Position numbers and translations under genes: made by a program. Source: Sweltsa coloradensis (lineage: Eukaryota > Arthropoda > Insecta > Plecoptera > Chloroperlidae). Taken from it: a stretch of 64,000 nucleotides of DNA. Within the stretch, counting starts at the first letter, position 1. Each line of letters begins with the position of its first letter. A model generated the notes under the pieces. That model was given only the letters and a program-made list of their open reading frames with translations, had not been told where the DNA came from and searched no databases. Below, in pieces: positions 43,299 to 55,625 of the stretch. The stretch spans positions 1 through 64,000 of the forward strand of contig JAMZAV010003257.1 of assembly GCA_024449915.1 (NCBI GenBank), read 5' to 3'.

Positions 43299-44378
43299 CA
43301 AATGGTTGATCAAATGGAAATGAGCCTCTATACTTATTGTATTTCTATTATTTAAGCATGCTTATTGTCGGTGGCAATTGTCCTGTCACCACATAAAGGG
43401 CAGTGCAAGCAAACAAAGTGTTAGGTTAGGTTAGTCGCGTTGAGGATCTGTCTTGATGTTCTTAACAGGAACTTGTACCACTGTATCTCCTGGTCTGAGG
43501 TAAACACGGACAGATAGTTTCACTGTTCTGTTCCATACTACGAATTAATTGCAACCCCAAGTTAATGTACCAACCACTCTCCCTAAGACGCCACTAATGA
43601 TAACTGGCATGGCAGCTTTAAGTGGCCTGAGACACCTATACGCAGACTATGATTTAGCTGCTGTCTGAATGATGCTGCTATTCAAACGTCATTTACAACG
43701 TAGGTATTCAAATTGTCTTGGTTAGTCACAAGACACAACACACAAGACGGACAGGTTCCTGGGAAGCATCAAGGCAGGATCGCCGCACTTTGATTGGGCA
43801 TAGCCCACGAGTGAGTGTCATGGGTCGTTGATTGCCGACCCACTCACAAATTAGTCTCAAATGCATACCGTCCATATATATACAACCAATGAAAAGTTTT
43901 GGGATTAGTTTTATGTTATAATTTTTATATGATATATTTTCTATTTTCTAATTTGTAATAATTTTGTATCCACTTCATGTTTACCCAGTCATGTTTCATA
44001 ATTTTATATTATCTCAGCTAATTTTAAGTCGTTGAATGCTTAATTAGGTATTTAGTCTTTTAATACAACTCTGAACAAAGTATTTGTGCACAATATGAAT
44101 CTCTCGTCTCTCGAATCACCATCGTGTAGATGTGAGACGTAAAATATTTAATCATTCAATTTTTTTTTCAAGGTTAATTATTTAAACTTATTAATTATCT
44201 CATTGTTTTGTCTTACAAAGATTGGGTTTATCGTGTAGAGAATAGTATGGATCATTTAATATAGCAAAACACAAAACATCACTGAAGTATTACGTATTGT
44301 GTTTCAAGCTATAGGTACTATTCACTTTTCTCTGCAAAACACCTTCATTTTGATACAGTGATTAGAACAAGTTTATTT
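43299..44378. other. Intergenic, nothing recognised
   Basis: AT-rich, no supported coding frame, no clear repeat structure. Confidence 0.5.
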
Positions 44379-45332
44379 ATATTATATTAATTTAATATAA
44401 ATTATTTGTAATCATTTGCTGGATCAGTTAAATATTTTGCTAAGTACATTTAACTCAAATGTACGTAGTAGTTGTGATCAATATGACAACGGAAAAAAAA
44501 AAACACAGAATACCCGCACCCACAGGGGTGCAGGTGTGGACATAGCCCATAGGGATCGCGTAGCGAAACCAGATGGCACGTGCTGAGCCGGGAAGTGGCA
44601 AGACAGCCGGAGTGTCCAAAAAGGGGCCTACATTTCTGAAAATCTCCAACCCAAACCCAACCTTTGTACCCTCCTCCTCCCTCCCTAAATACCCTAAAAT
44701 CTCCTACTGTTGTGTTGACAAGCATAAATGCCCCTAGTAAAATTATATCTTGTCGAGTGATTCTTACACCATGGGTGCCAAAGTATGAAGACCGGGGTCT
44801 GAGATGCATAAAAGTGGAAAATAAATGTAAAGCCAGAATTATGTCATATTGTAGTCAACATGATGTATATTTATGCCCATTGGATGAGGACAATGTTGAC
44901 TTGCGCAACAGTGTCATACAGGATGTCGTTGCCTACTGTGAAGATGCTCCTGCCATGGAGCGTCTACCTGATCCTGGTGAGCTAGTCGCTAGCAGATTTA
45001 CTAGCGACGAGATCTATTATCGCGCTCTGGTGATGTCTTGTGAAAGAGAACGCATTAAAGTGAGCTACGTTGACTTTGGAAATGTTGAGTATGTGACGAT
45101 GGATAGGCTTAAACCATTGACTGATGAACTTAAACAGATTCCATGCACAGCAGTCCATGTTTCCTTAACAAACGTTCGGCAGTGTCCTTTAACTTTGCGT
45201 GCTATTAACTTCTTTGACTTGATGATTATTTACGACTCGGCACTACAATATTATATTAATTTAATATAAATTATTTGTAATCATTTGCTGGATCAGTTAA
45301 ATATTTTGCTAAGTACATTTAACTCAAATGTA
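44379..45332. repeat. Perfect 85-bp direct repeats flanking a Tudor-coding insert
   Basis: The 85-bp sequence at 44,379-44,463, ending TTTAACTCAAATGTA, recurs base for base at 45,248-45,332. Between them lie 784 bp that include a Tudor-like coding frame. The duplication is far longer than normal transposon target sites and ends abruptly on both sides. Confidence 0.9.
44779..45208 (+). pseudogene. Extended-Tudor-domain coding fragment
   Basis: Open for about 145 codons within a longer frame (44,664-45,269). Reads RGLRCIKVENKCKARIMSY, then DPGELVASRFTSDEIYYRAL and ERIKVSYVDFGNVEYVTMDR. The last is the diagnostic Tudor strand, with aromatic Tyr/Phe and the YVD(F/Y)GN motif that help bind dimethylarginine; LKPLTDELKQIPC follows. 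This fits one repeat of a multi-Tudor germline protein (TDRD-type). There is no start, no second repeat, and the frame runs into the downstream direct repeat, so it is probably a displaced fragment. Function as a gene is unproven. Confidence 0.6.
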
Positions 45333-46430
45333 AATTGTAACCCATTGTAAATATGTTCTGACGTGGTGTGCTTTGTAGCTAGGTTCTGACTTTGTATGGT
45401 AGCCAAGAGAAACTGTGATTCTTCAGGTAGTGATTAGTCCGGCCAGAGTTCGTGTTCAAACCCTCTGTAGACTTTAAGAGTGGACATGAGTACATATTAT
45501 ATATAGACAATATATAGAATATATTTGAAAAGAAACAAGTCCTGTTTGTAAAAAAAATCTATATAGGCCATACATATGTTCACAAGTACCTAGTACACTC
45601 AGTTTTGAAATTATTTTAATGTATGTTTTGGACTTGTGTATAAAAATGTGTACAAATGTAGGTCTGCGATACAAAGGTATAACCACGGTTCTACTTAACG
45701 AAAACCGCAGCAGTATCAAACTCTTGTTCAGAAGTTATTGAATTTAACAAATAACACTTTATTGAAAATGTATTTTTAAAAGAACTTAGCTTAAATGGGA
45801 ACATTTCTAATGTTTAAAGGATTGCAAGTACAAATCCTGTCTCTACTCAATCATAGAAATGTAGTTGGTAAACATAGGCCTAGCTGTAATATAGAATTTT
45901 ATGATCTATTTTACATTCATTGAAGAAAGACAGCAATATGTATAATATTTTCATGGTTAAATGTAAGATTGGCAGATTCTCATGTTGAAAATGAATAAAT
46001 GATATTTTCATTATTAGGTATTTAATTAGTTTGTTTATTTGTTTTTCCCCTTGTCTCCCATGTTTTTTTTATAGGTCTCTTATTATGTGAAAATGACTTG
46101 GAAACTTGTACTTGGGCGATCAAGCCAAGTCCGAGGTACGCGAGTGGTCCGAGGTAAATGTCCTCACCCTAGGACTTATCTATACAATCTCAAGGCTTAT
46201 CTATAGTATACTGCATTATGTAGAAATACTTAAGTGTTACTCCATTGTTGCAAATTGTGGCCCTTTCCAGTAACTACCTATTTGCTTCCTTTTGCTAACA
46301 GACTCAATTTACCACCCAACTCCCTACGAACTGTTGTGTCTGTCATCCCACACAAATCATTGATCCAGTTATGTATCTGGATCAATTATGTTTTCTTGAG
46401 TACCAAATCACATAAAGCAGATTTTTGTAT
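45333..46430. other. Intergenic, nothing recognised
   Basis: AT-rich. The open frames present have no domain or family features. Confidence 0.5.
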
Positions 46431-46439
46431 AACAATACA

Positions 46440-46690
46440 AAATATGATACAAATGGGGGAAGATAGGATGCCCAAGAGAATGCATGTATGAAAGAAGGAT
46501 TGAAGAAAGAAGAATGCCAAGGAAGAGATGGAAGGACACCCTAGCAGGAGACTTGGAGCCAAGAGGAGATAACTGGGAAGATGTGGAAGAGATACAATTG
46601 TGTGAGGATAGAAATAAGTGGAAAAATTTGGTTGCTAAACCCAAGCTGACCCCGACAGAAGCAGGAAATAGTAATGATGAATATAATATG
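46440..46690 (+). pseudogene. RTE-like polyprotein tail fragment
   Basis: Reads MGEDRMPKRM, then with one frame change ERRIEERRMPRKRWKDTLAG and CEDRNKWKNLVAKPK. The RM-K-----R-R----RW-D-----L---RNKW pattern is the C-terminal end of RTE-like retrotransposon proteins, comparable to 17,521-17,842. The short copy is bounded on its 5' side by unrelated sequence. Confidence 0.65.
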
Positions 46691-47009
46691 AATCGTGTTG
46701 TATTTTATTTGCCTTCTATTGATGGTTTGTATTATGTACATGGTTGTATTATAGACTTGTGCCGGTTCACATTTGTGGTGACAGATAGAAAGGAGCTTAA
46801 AGCGCCCACGTGTTTGCATGCTAAGGGTTGGTATTGGTGGTGGAGCTAATCCATATCTCACTGTATCTTTCCCCTCCCACGCTATCTTTCACTTCCACCG
46901 AAGTGTTAGTTGTAATCCTTCTTAGATACAGTGTGTTAACTGGTATTCCCATGACAATGTTTTCTGGTACAGATATGGTTATGCCCTGTGCACGATGGGG
47001 CAAACACAA

Positions 47010-47237
47010 TTCCCAAAATATAGTTTTGAGCCGGTTTTCCGAATTGTTTTAACATCTCCTAACTTTTCTTCTCTGGTATTCCTAAAGGACCAGTTATTTT
47101 TTAGTTTGGAAGTCCTGCTGCAGCCGGTTCCTAGAATTGTTTTAACATCGCTCCTAACTTTTCTTCTCTGGTCTTCCCAAAAGGGAGCCAGTTATTGTGT
47201 TTTGTTGAGAGTCCTGCTGCAGCCGGTTCCCAAAATT

Positions 47238-47270
<33 letters not shown>

Positions 47271-49965
47271 GGTTTGGGGGGGTTTTTTTTTTTTTGTTTT
47301 TTTTGGTTAAAAATTTTTTTTTTTGGTTTTTTTTTTGGGGTTTAAATTTTTAACATCGTCCTATTTTCTTCTCTGGTTCCAAAAGGAGCCGTAAATTTTT
47401 TTTTGTTGAGGCCTGCGCAGCCGGGTTTCCCAAAATTTTTTAACTCGTCCCTAAACTCTCTGGTTTTTCCCAAAAGAGAGCCAGTTATTGTGTTTTGTTG
47501 AGAGTCCTGCTGCAGCCGGTTCCTAGAATTGTTTTAACATCGCTCCTAACTTTTCTTCTCTGGTATTCCCAAAAGAGAGCCAGTTATTGTGTTTTGTTGA
47601 GAGTCCTGCCGGGGCCCCGATTTTTTTTTTTTTTTTTTTGGAGAAGGGGGGGTTTCCCCCTAGAATTTTTTTTAACATCGTCCTAATTTTTTTTCTCTGG
47701 TTTCCCAAAAGGGGGCCGTTATTGTGTTTTTTTAGAGTCCGCCAGCCCGGTTCCCAGAAATTGTTTTAAAATCCTCCCAACTTTTCTTCTCTGTTTCCCC
47801 AAAAAAGGGGCCGTTTTTGGTTTTTTTAGAGTCCCGCTGCGCGGTTCCTAGAATTGTTTTAACTTCCCCCAATTTTTTTTCTCTGGGGTTTTCCCCCGGA
47901 GCCATTTTTTGGTTTGTTGAGAGTCCGCTGCACCCGGTTTCCCAAATTTTTTTAACATCGTCCTAATTTTTTCTCTGGTTTCCCAAAAGAAACCTTTATT
48001 GTGTTTTGGAGATCCCCGCTGCAGCCCGTTCCTAGAATTGTTTTTAAAATCCCCTAATTTTTTTTTCTGGTTTCCCAAAAGGGGGCAGTTATTGTTTTGT
48101 TGAGAGTCCTGCGGCAGCCGGGGTTTCCAGAATTGTTTTTAACTCGCTCCTAACTTTCTTCTCTGGGTTTCCCAAAAAAGGGGCCAGTTTTGTTTTTGTT
48201 GAGAGTCCCGCTGCGCGGGGTTCCTAGAATGTTTTTAAAAATCGTTTTCCAATTTTTTTTCTGGGATTCCAAAAAGGAGCCATTTTGTTTTTGTTGGAAA
48301 TCCTGCTGCGCCGGTTCCTAAATTTTTTTTAAAACGCTCCCAACTTTTCTTTTTGGTTTCCCAAAAAGGGGGCCTTTTTTGTGTTTTGTTTAGATCCCGC
48401 ACCGGTTCCTAAATTTTTTTAAAAAATCGCCCTAATTTTTTTTTTCTGGGGTTCCCCCCCCCCCCCCAAAAAGGGGGCCAGTTTTGTGTTTTTTGAGAGT
48501 CCCCGCTTCAGCCGGTTCCTAGAATTTTTTTAACATCTCCTAAATTTCTTTTCTGGTATTCCCAAAGGAGCCCGTTTTGTGTTTTGTGAAGTCCTGCTGC
48601 AGCCGGGTTTTCCCAAATTTTTTTAACATCGCTCCTATTTTTTTCTTGGGATTCCAAAAAAGGGGCCGTTATTGTGTTTTTTTTTGGAGTCCCGCGCAGC
48701 CCGGGGTTTCCTAGAATTGTTTTAACATCGCTCCTAACTTTTCTTCTTGGATTTCCAAAAAGGGGGCCCTTTTTTTTTTTGTTTAGAGCCCCGCTGCGCC
48801 GGTTTTTAGAATTGTTTTAACATCGCTCCTAACTTTTCTTCTCTGGTCTTCCCAAAAGAGAGCCAGTTTTTTGTTTTTTTAGAGTCCTGCTGCAGCCGGT
48901 TCCCAGAATTTTTTAAAAACGCTCCAACTTTTCTTCTCTGGTATTCCCAAAAAAACCCGTTTTTGTGTTTTGAAAAGGGCCCCGCTGCAGCCTTCCTAAA
49001 TTGTTTTAAAATCGCTCCCAAAATTTTCTTCTCTGGTTTCCCAAAAAAGGGGGCCATTATTGTTTTTTGTTGGAGTCCTGCGCAGCCGGTTCCCAGAAAA
49101 TTTTTTTAAACATCGTCCAACTTTTCTTCTTGTTTCCCAAAAAAGGCCAGTTTTGGTTTTTTGTTAGAGTCCTGGAGCCGGTTCCTAGAATTGTTTTAAC
49201 ATCGCTCCTAACTTTTCTTCTCTGGGTATTCCCCCAAAGGGGGCCAGTTTTGTGTTTTTTTGAGAGTCCCTTTCGCAGCCCGGGTTTTAGAATGTTTTAA
49301 CTCTTCCTAATTTTTTTTCTCTGGTTTCCCCAAAAGAGAGCCGTTATTGTGTTTTTTTGAGAGCTTTCTGCAGCCGGTTCCTAGAATTTTTTTAAAAAAT
49401 CGTTTTCCAACTTTTCTTTTTGGTTCCCAAAAGGGGGGCCCGTTATTGTGTTTTGTTGAGAGTCCTGCTGCAGCCGGTTTCCCAAATTGTTTTTTCATCG
49501 TCCTAAATTTTCTTCTCTGGTTTTCCCCCAAAGGGGGCCCGTTATTGTGTTTGTTGAGAGTCCGGGGCAGCCCGGGTTTTAGAATTTTTTTTAACATCGT
49601 TTTCCAACTTTTCTTCTCTGGTTTTCCAAAAAAGGGAGCCAGTTTTTTTGTTTTGTTGAGAGTCCTGCTGCAGCCGGTTCCTAGAATTGTTTTAACTCGC
49701 CCCAACTTTTCTTTTCTGGGTTTTCCCCAAAAAGGGGGCCAGTTATTGTTTTTTGTTAGATCCGTGCAGCCCGGTTTCCCAGAATTGTTTTAAAAATCGC
49801 CTAACTTTTCTTCCTGGTATTCCCAAAAAGGGGGCCATTTTGGTTTTTTTGAGAGCCCGCTGCACCCGGTTTCCCCAAATTGTTTTAACATCGCTCCTAA
49901 CTTTTCTTCTCTGGTATTCCCAAAAGGGAGCCAGTTAATTGTGTTTAGTTGAGAGTCCTGCTCTA
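47010..49965. repeat. 99-bp tandem satellite, about 30 units
   Basis: The unit runs GTTCCTAGAATTGTTTTAAC, ATCGCTCCTAACTTTTCTTC, TCTGGTATTCCCAAAAG, AGAGCCAGTTATTGTG, TTTTGTTGAGAGTCCTGC, TGCAGCCG. Spacing of clean units is 99 bp (for example GTCCTG at 47,112 and 47,211, and at 47,504 and 47,603). Between clean units are many shortened or homopolymer-distorted ones, with poly-T and poly-G runs at 47,237-47,350. All open frames here are by-products. Confidence 0.92.
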
Positions 49966-52860
49966 TTGACCTTGATTACTGAACTGATTATTCTGGCTAT
50001 CAACATCAAGTGACCCTAGAGTTCAGCTATCTGTTCTAGATAGACTAGGACACTTAACTAGTCATAAGGTCAATCCCAACGCTAACTTTTCAATAGTAAA
50101 TATATATATATTTCCAACTTTCAAGTAGCAAGAATTTATTTTGAACCTGGTTATTTCCATGTATTACCGAAGTAACCTTGTATTTTCAAAATAGTTTGAA
50201 TGTTTATTTATTGAGTACCCTACAGTATTATAATACATTTTTGTTAATCAACACAACAAAACTTCCGGAATACTGTATAATAACGGGAGTACCCAAAAGA
50301 GGAAAGCTACTTAATCAACAGATTGTCAAAGAAGAATACAAACATTTAAATAATATTTTGACTTCCCCCCCACCTAACTCCCCCTCCTCCCAGAAGGTGT
50401 TGAGGGTTAAAATATTTTTTCTTCAAAGTCTTAGAATTGCTTGAAAGAGACATTTAGATAGAAATCTAATTTTGGCCTTTGCCTTTGGGTGGGGCTAACG
50501 CCACCACTAACTTCTAACATCACCAATTTGTTCTCTGTGTCATCCTTGTTGGAGGTCAATGTCAACTAAAAAACACGCAAGTCAATTGGAGGAGAGGACA
50601 GACAAACAAAAAGGTGATATTTTGTGGGGGGGATGTTTGCATCATTATATTTTCATTTTTACTAACTATACCTTTTTGTTTACAAAGTAATGTTGTTACC
50701 AGTACTTAAAAAGAGTAATTTATTTGAAATTCAATAACTTGCATTAGTTTTCAAATTAATTGATCCAACCCTAAAAATGTTTCCTATTCTATTATTATCT
50801 TGAGACCAGTATACTAAATAACCACAAATTCTTATTTAGAGTCCACCCACTCTTTCTTTCCCCCATGGGCAACACTACCAATTGTAATACTGAAAGAGAA
50901 TAAATTTAATTGGCTGGTGACCAACTACTAACTAGTGTTCATTGGCCACTTACATTGATCAAGCTTCATTCAAGCAAACTTTAAATGGTTGGTTAATATA
51001 GATGCTGCATTATCCCCAGAGCCAGTTAGCCGGCTTTTTGCTGCTGCCGCCCACAAACATTGCTTGTGCCAATTGATGTCTTTTATGCCTCTGGACTCTT
51101 GCCCATTTGTCCTACCTATAAAACATTTACAGTTTCTGGCAACCACACTGTTATTATTTTTTGGGAATAGCACTGACAATATATTTTAGTTGTTTAAGTT
51201 GTCTTCAGCCATATATAAGTTTGTATTTTATTTAGTTGATTGTATTACTGACCCTTATAGCAACACATTATTAAATACTGTACTTAATACAAGACATGAG
51301 TAAATAAATAAATTTTCTGTAAAAAAAAAATAAGAAGTTTAAATATGTGGCTGGTGGGTTTGAGATAAGCCAGTCAGTGAGGCCAACAGATGAGAAGAGA
51401 ACGCTGAGGGCAACGGTTCAAAGTGCACGAGATTGTGATGCGCGGAGATAGACCATCACTGGTAGTTGAGTAATTTGACGGAGTGGATGTCTAATTGAGT
51501 GATTCAACTAGCAAGACGTGCTGTTTCTGTCAACGAGGAGATGGCGGCCCTCAAAATGGATTGTTTTAGCAGTTGCGCTGCAAGTTTGGTGGGGCAGCTT
51601 CAAATAGGTAAGTTAGTTGCATTATTTTATCCTACTAATTAGTATTATTAATAATTTTATTTTGAGCTCGCCCACAGACTAATCTACAAAGTTTTCATGC
51701 AGCTTCATATGAATATTAATCTCACATCTTCTGTAATCTTATGCAACATTTGCATCAAAATTTAAAAAATACAGCTACTAAATAGCAGTGGATTTTCAAA
51801 GCCAAGCCAAGCCAACACCAGTTGGGAAATTGTTGTCTTGCATTGTTTTGTTATGCGATTACAAGTTTCAAAATATTTGTACAGAATGATGATAGTTGGG
51901 ACACACCTGCCTGAATTGACTTTGATTACTGCTCGTCATAAAAACATTTCCTTCTCTGCATTGATGATTTCCTGTGATTTGGTGTACATTTTCTGATATT
52001 TCCTACAGTCATAAATTGTTTGTTGGAATCTAGAAATTGTATTATTACTCTTAATCACGTAGTGTTTGTAAGTCAAGCCCTGTGAGCAGCCTGAGCTTTG
52101 CACCCTGCATCCACTGAACATGGACAAAGTTCCCTTTATTTTAATGTTCTGGAACCTTAAGTTTAATTAGGACAATGTTGATGGATGAGCGAGTGTTTAA
52201 GTTGAGCCATTCATCGAATTGAGCTTTATGACTTATGATGAGCATAGGGAGGTATTTGTGGTACATATATAAGTATGTTTTCTTCTTTGTTGTACAACAA
52301 CACCAACAACAACAACAACTTAAAGTAGTGAGTTAGGTCTATTGGTGATAATTATTAAAAATTAACTACTAGTTTTTTTTTTCTGTCATTTATGATAATC
52401 TTTTGACTGAGATCTTGTAAAGTACTCTCAGGTTACAATAAAATCATAGAACAAAAACATAAATAATTGAACTTTTAAAACAGGTGAAAATCTCTGCTGC
52501 TACAAGTTTCCTTGTGATCTACATATCCTGTAGTGTAGAAGAAAGTAGAAACCATAGAGGTATCCTGATGGTTCTTAGAGCAATGCACTACTAAAGTCCA
52601 TTATGCTATTTCTAACATGACATTTATGCCATGTGTTTTTTGATGAGTATTGCGTTTGAAGAAATTGATCTGGACTAAGTTTTCTAAGTAAATACATAGT
52701 GCAAGTGCAGACAGACGGCACCTGCTATTGAGGAAATGCCAGAGGGCATGGACAGTAACGAAAGGGAGGCATGTCTCTACTAGACGGCTAGACGCATGAT
52801 GACAATAATAATGTAAATGGGGGCACAGGAAAATAACAGTATTACCTTGACCTCCAATTC
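49966..52860. other. Intergenic, no supported gene
   Basis: AT-rich DNA. A recurring TATTTAGAGTCCACCCACTC motif sits at 50,833. An ATG in good context at 51,541 is followed by 22 codons and a GTAAGT donor, but its phase does not fit the next exon I can place (55,465). The signal-peptide exon of the CD109-like gene should lie in this stretch. Confidence 0.4.
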
Positions 52861-52865
52861 AATAT

Positions 52866-52896
52866 TTATGATAATAATAAAAATAATAATAATAAT

Positions 52897-52929
<33 letters not shown>

Positions 52930-53165
52930 TAACACAATTAACTGGTCAAGACCTTTTGCCGCGTCGATTCTGCCTTTATTGCGTTTGACGTTTCAGCCCA
53001 ACTGTGTGGGCTATCCTCAGAAAACAAGTTGGGCTAAAACGTCAAAAGCTATAAAAGCAGAATCGACGCGGCGAAATGTCCCGACCAGTTAATTGTGTTA
53101 ATTATTTACCGGGCCGCGAAAGCCTTAAATTTGAAATATAATAATAATAATAATAATAATAAATG
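52866..53165. mobile_element. Penelope-type hairpin with hammerhead-like core, in AAT repeats
   Basis: Inverted arms around 52,950-53,000 and 53,025-53,090 share GCCGCGTCGATTCTGC (inverted GCAGAATCGACGCGGC) and TTGACGTTT. On the minus strand CTGAGGA (53,020-53,014), a stem AGCCCA/TGGGCT and GAAACGTC form a hammerhead-like core. The outer GGGCCGCGAAAGCCTTAAA matches the start of the 5.3-kb Penelope-like copy in inverted form. (AAT)n tracts flank both sides. No coding part. Confidence 0.65.
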
Positions 53166-53977
53166 GTTTATTGTCATAGTATCTTCATTTTGCGAGAGAT
53201 CAGGCATTTACAGATGTTCGGACAATTATGGCCACAGAGAAGAGTTACAGTAAAACTTATAAAATATGATATTGATATACACTATAAATGGCCATGAAGT
53301 TTAGTTCCAGTACAGTTCATGAATCATGACCCACAGTTTTTAGAGTTGCAGTTTAGAGTTGCAACTGTACTCCTGAAATAACACTTTCTCTGCTCATTCC
53401 GTTCTAGTTCTGTATTCATTTTCTGCAGAGAGAATTATTGGTCCTCATACTTTGCATCTGCTTGATATTTTTACTAAAATTTGCAATTCTCTGCATAAAC
53501 TTTAACCACAAGTTATTGACTGGATATTCATAGGAATGATGGGCTTCGTAGCAAATTTTTTGAAAATGTGTGTAAATCAACTTATAGTATGAAATTAATG
53601 AATTATAGTATGATAATTAATTAGTAAGAAGTTAAGTTATTGCATTCAGTCGTTCGATTTTCCATTAATTTTTATTAAATTATACTAATTTAAATTAGTG
53701 TATTTTTCTTTCAATTCATGTACCTAATTAATTATCTTAAAAAAACTTGAGCAATAGAAATAAAATAGCCCATGCTCAATTCCCTTGGGATTTTGTGGTC
53801 TTAATACTTCGTAGTAGGTCGAAATCATTTCATATTAATTGACCTACAGGTCAAAGCTTGTCTTACCAGATCAAGCCCTTCCCCCTGTTTCTTATATTGT
53901 ATGTAGGCCTATGTATTTATTCACCATAATGTGAGCTCTTTTGCTCTGTTACAAGGCATTCAGTAGCATTATTTTAC

Positions 53978-54741
53978 ACTAGGAAAACGCTTAAGTCCCG
54001 CCGCGTTGTTGGATGAGCGTAATTGGTGCATTGACCTGCCATGTGTTATGCAGATTTTCTGTTGTTTTGTGAAAAAAATTATTACTAAGTCGATTTTTTT
54101 TAAAATTAAATTAAATAAATAAAAAATTAACTTTATTCTTTCATTTTTCTTAATTGTAATTTTAAAAAAGAAAAAAATCGTAAAATTGCTATTTTTATAA
54201 CAAATAATTATTCGATTGCGCTCAAATTTTACACGAATATAATAATTCATAAATTAAGGTTCTGTAAAAAAAATCATTACAATAGGATAAAGCATGTAGG
54301 TGTTATCAGTGAAAGAATTGTTAAAAAAAAGAAAAAAACCGTAAAATTTCGATTTTCATGAGAAATAATTTTTCGATTGTTCTCAAATTTCACACGAATA
54401 TCTTAATTCATAAAATTAAGGTTCTGTAAAAAAATCATTAAAAATCGGATTAAGCATGTAGATGTTTAAGTCGAAGAAATTTTTTTTAAAAAAATCGAAA
54501 AAAATCGATAAATTTGCGATTTTCATTAGAAATAATTTTTCGATTGCGCTCAAAAACGTGGCAGTTCTAAGTTCAGAGATTTCGAAGGCCCCCATAAAAT
54601 TTCATCGCAATTGGAGTATTGGTTTAGCCGGAATCGTGTTAACAAACAGCCAAAAATACAGAAAAAAAAAAAAAACATTCCGGATTTTTTTCTCCAGTGT
54701 AGTGAAATGGAATCTTCGCTTCGCTCGCTACGCTCATCCAA
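53978..54741 (-). mobile_element. Interspersed repeat family R1, copy 2 (inverted)
   Basis: Starts ACTAGGAAAACGCTTAAGTC and ends in AGCGTAGCGAGCGAAGCG reversed plus CTCATCCAA, so it is the reverse complement of copy 1. Inside, a roughly 180-bp unit (GATTTTCATGAGAAATAATT...GGTTCTGTAAAAAAATCATTA) is repeated two to three times. Borders match the other copies exactly at both ends. Confidence 0.75.
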
Positions 54742-55464
54742 AAACCAGTTATATAATAACTGTTATTAGTTTATTTGAAATGTATTGTTTGTTTATTGTA
54801 TTTAAGAGGAGTCTGTCCAGCATGCCGATTTTACGCCCTTTCAAATTCTAAACCAATTTTAGTCGCATCTATTTGTGATTTTACATAATTGTGTAAAAAT
54901 ATTAATTATGAAGGCATCTATCATGGTACTTTTCCATTAATTAATTATAGAAAATAAACAAAATATTAATTACAATTTTCTAGAATTTAGAATCTGTAAA
55001 ATGGTCAAAAACACCCGAATATCTATGCATTTACAGATTGATCTATGATAAATATTGAAAATCTGATATAATAGGAGCGTACAGATGTCCTTCATTATCA
55101 AGTATGCAAAGTTGTATTAAGATGTAATGATTTATAGCTGCAGGACAAGGAACGCGCCGAACATCAAGTCACGCCGGCTTCCTCTAATAAATTAATAATT
55201 AATTAAGGTCACCAGCCAATAAATTGGTTTTCACTCAGTAACCAGCATCTATTGTACAATTCAATCTAAATCGTATTGTGTGCATGGCCTTTCTTGACAG
55301 ATATAGACACCTTAATATATACATAAATATTGTATTTAGAGTGTACCCACTCAGTCACATAACTAATTTTTCAGTGGTGACATTAAATTTAGAGCCGACG
55401 AAGCCAGCCCTGTAGGCGCCGACACCATTGACTAGCGAACAATGTAGTTCTCTTCTTGATACAG
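54742..55464. other. Upstream flank or intron of the CD109-like gene
   Basis: AT-rich; contains another TATTTAGAGTgtACCCACTC-like motif at 55,333. No coding frame is supported. Confidence 0.5.
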
Positions 55465-55625
55465 GGGCTTCATCTTGACGGCTCCTAAGCGCCTGCTAGC
55501 AGGGAGCATAGAGTCTGTGTGTATATCGCTGCACAACACGGTGGGCCCGGCGGACATCTCGCTAGACCTCCTGCACGCGACCACCGATGAGCAGATTGCA
55601 ATCACTCAGCACAGGATGACAAGAG
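55465..55625 (+). CDS. CD109-like exon: MG1
   Basis: Acceptor GATACAG before 55,465, donor GTCAGT after 55,625 (phase 2 in, phase 1 out). Encodes GFILTAPKRLLAGSIESVCI and SLHNTVGPADISLDLLHAT, the classic first strand of CD109. Open throughout. Confidence 0.93.

Noticed and set aside
47100..49940. Several 60-150-codon Phe/Leu-rich or Lys/Asn-rich frames
   Set aside because: They are translations of the 99-bp satellite in both directions; similar peptides recur at each unit.
50178..50444. 88-codon frame with a TGVPKRGK phrase
   Set aside because: No recognisable family, AT-rich context, and it ends in a C-run; treated as chance.
51541..51607. ATG in strong context with a 22-codon frame and a GTAAGT donor as first exon of the CD109-like gene
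   Set aside because: It ends in phase 1, whereas the exon at 55,465 needs phase 2. The hydrophobic signal-like reading (IVLAVALQVWW) lies in another frame without an ATG and ends in a stop. It might be rescued by sequence correction, so it is not annotated as coding.
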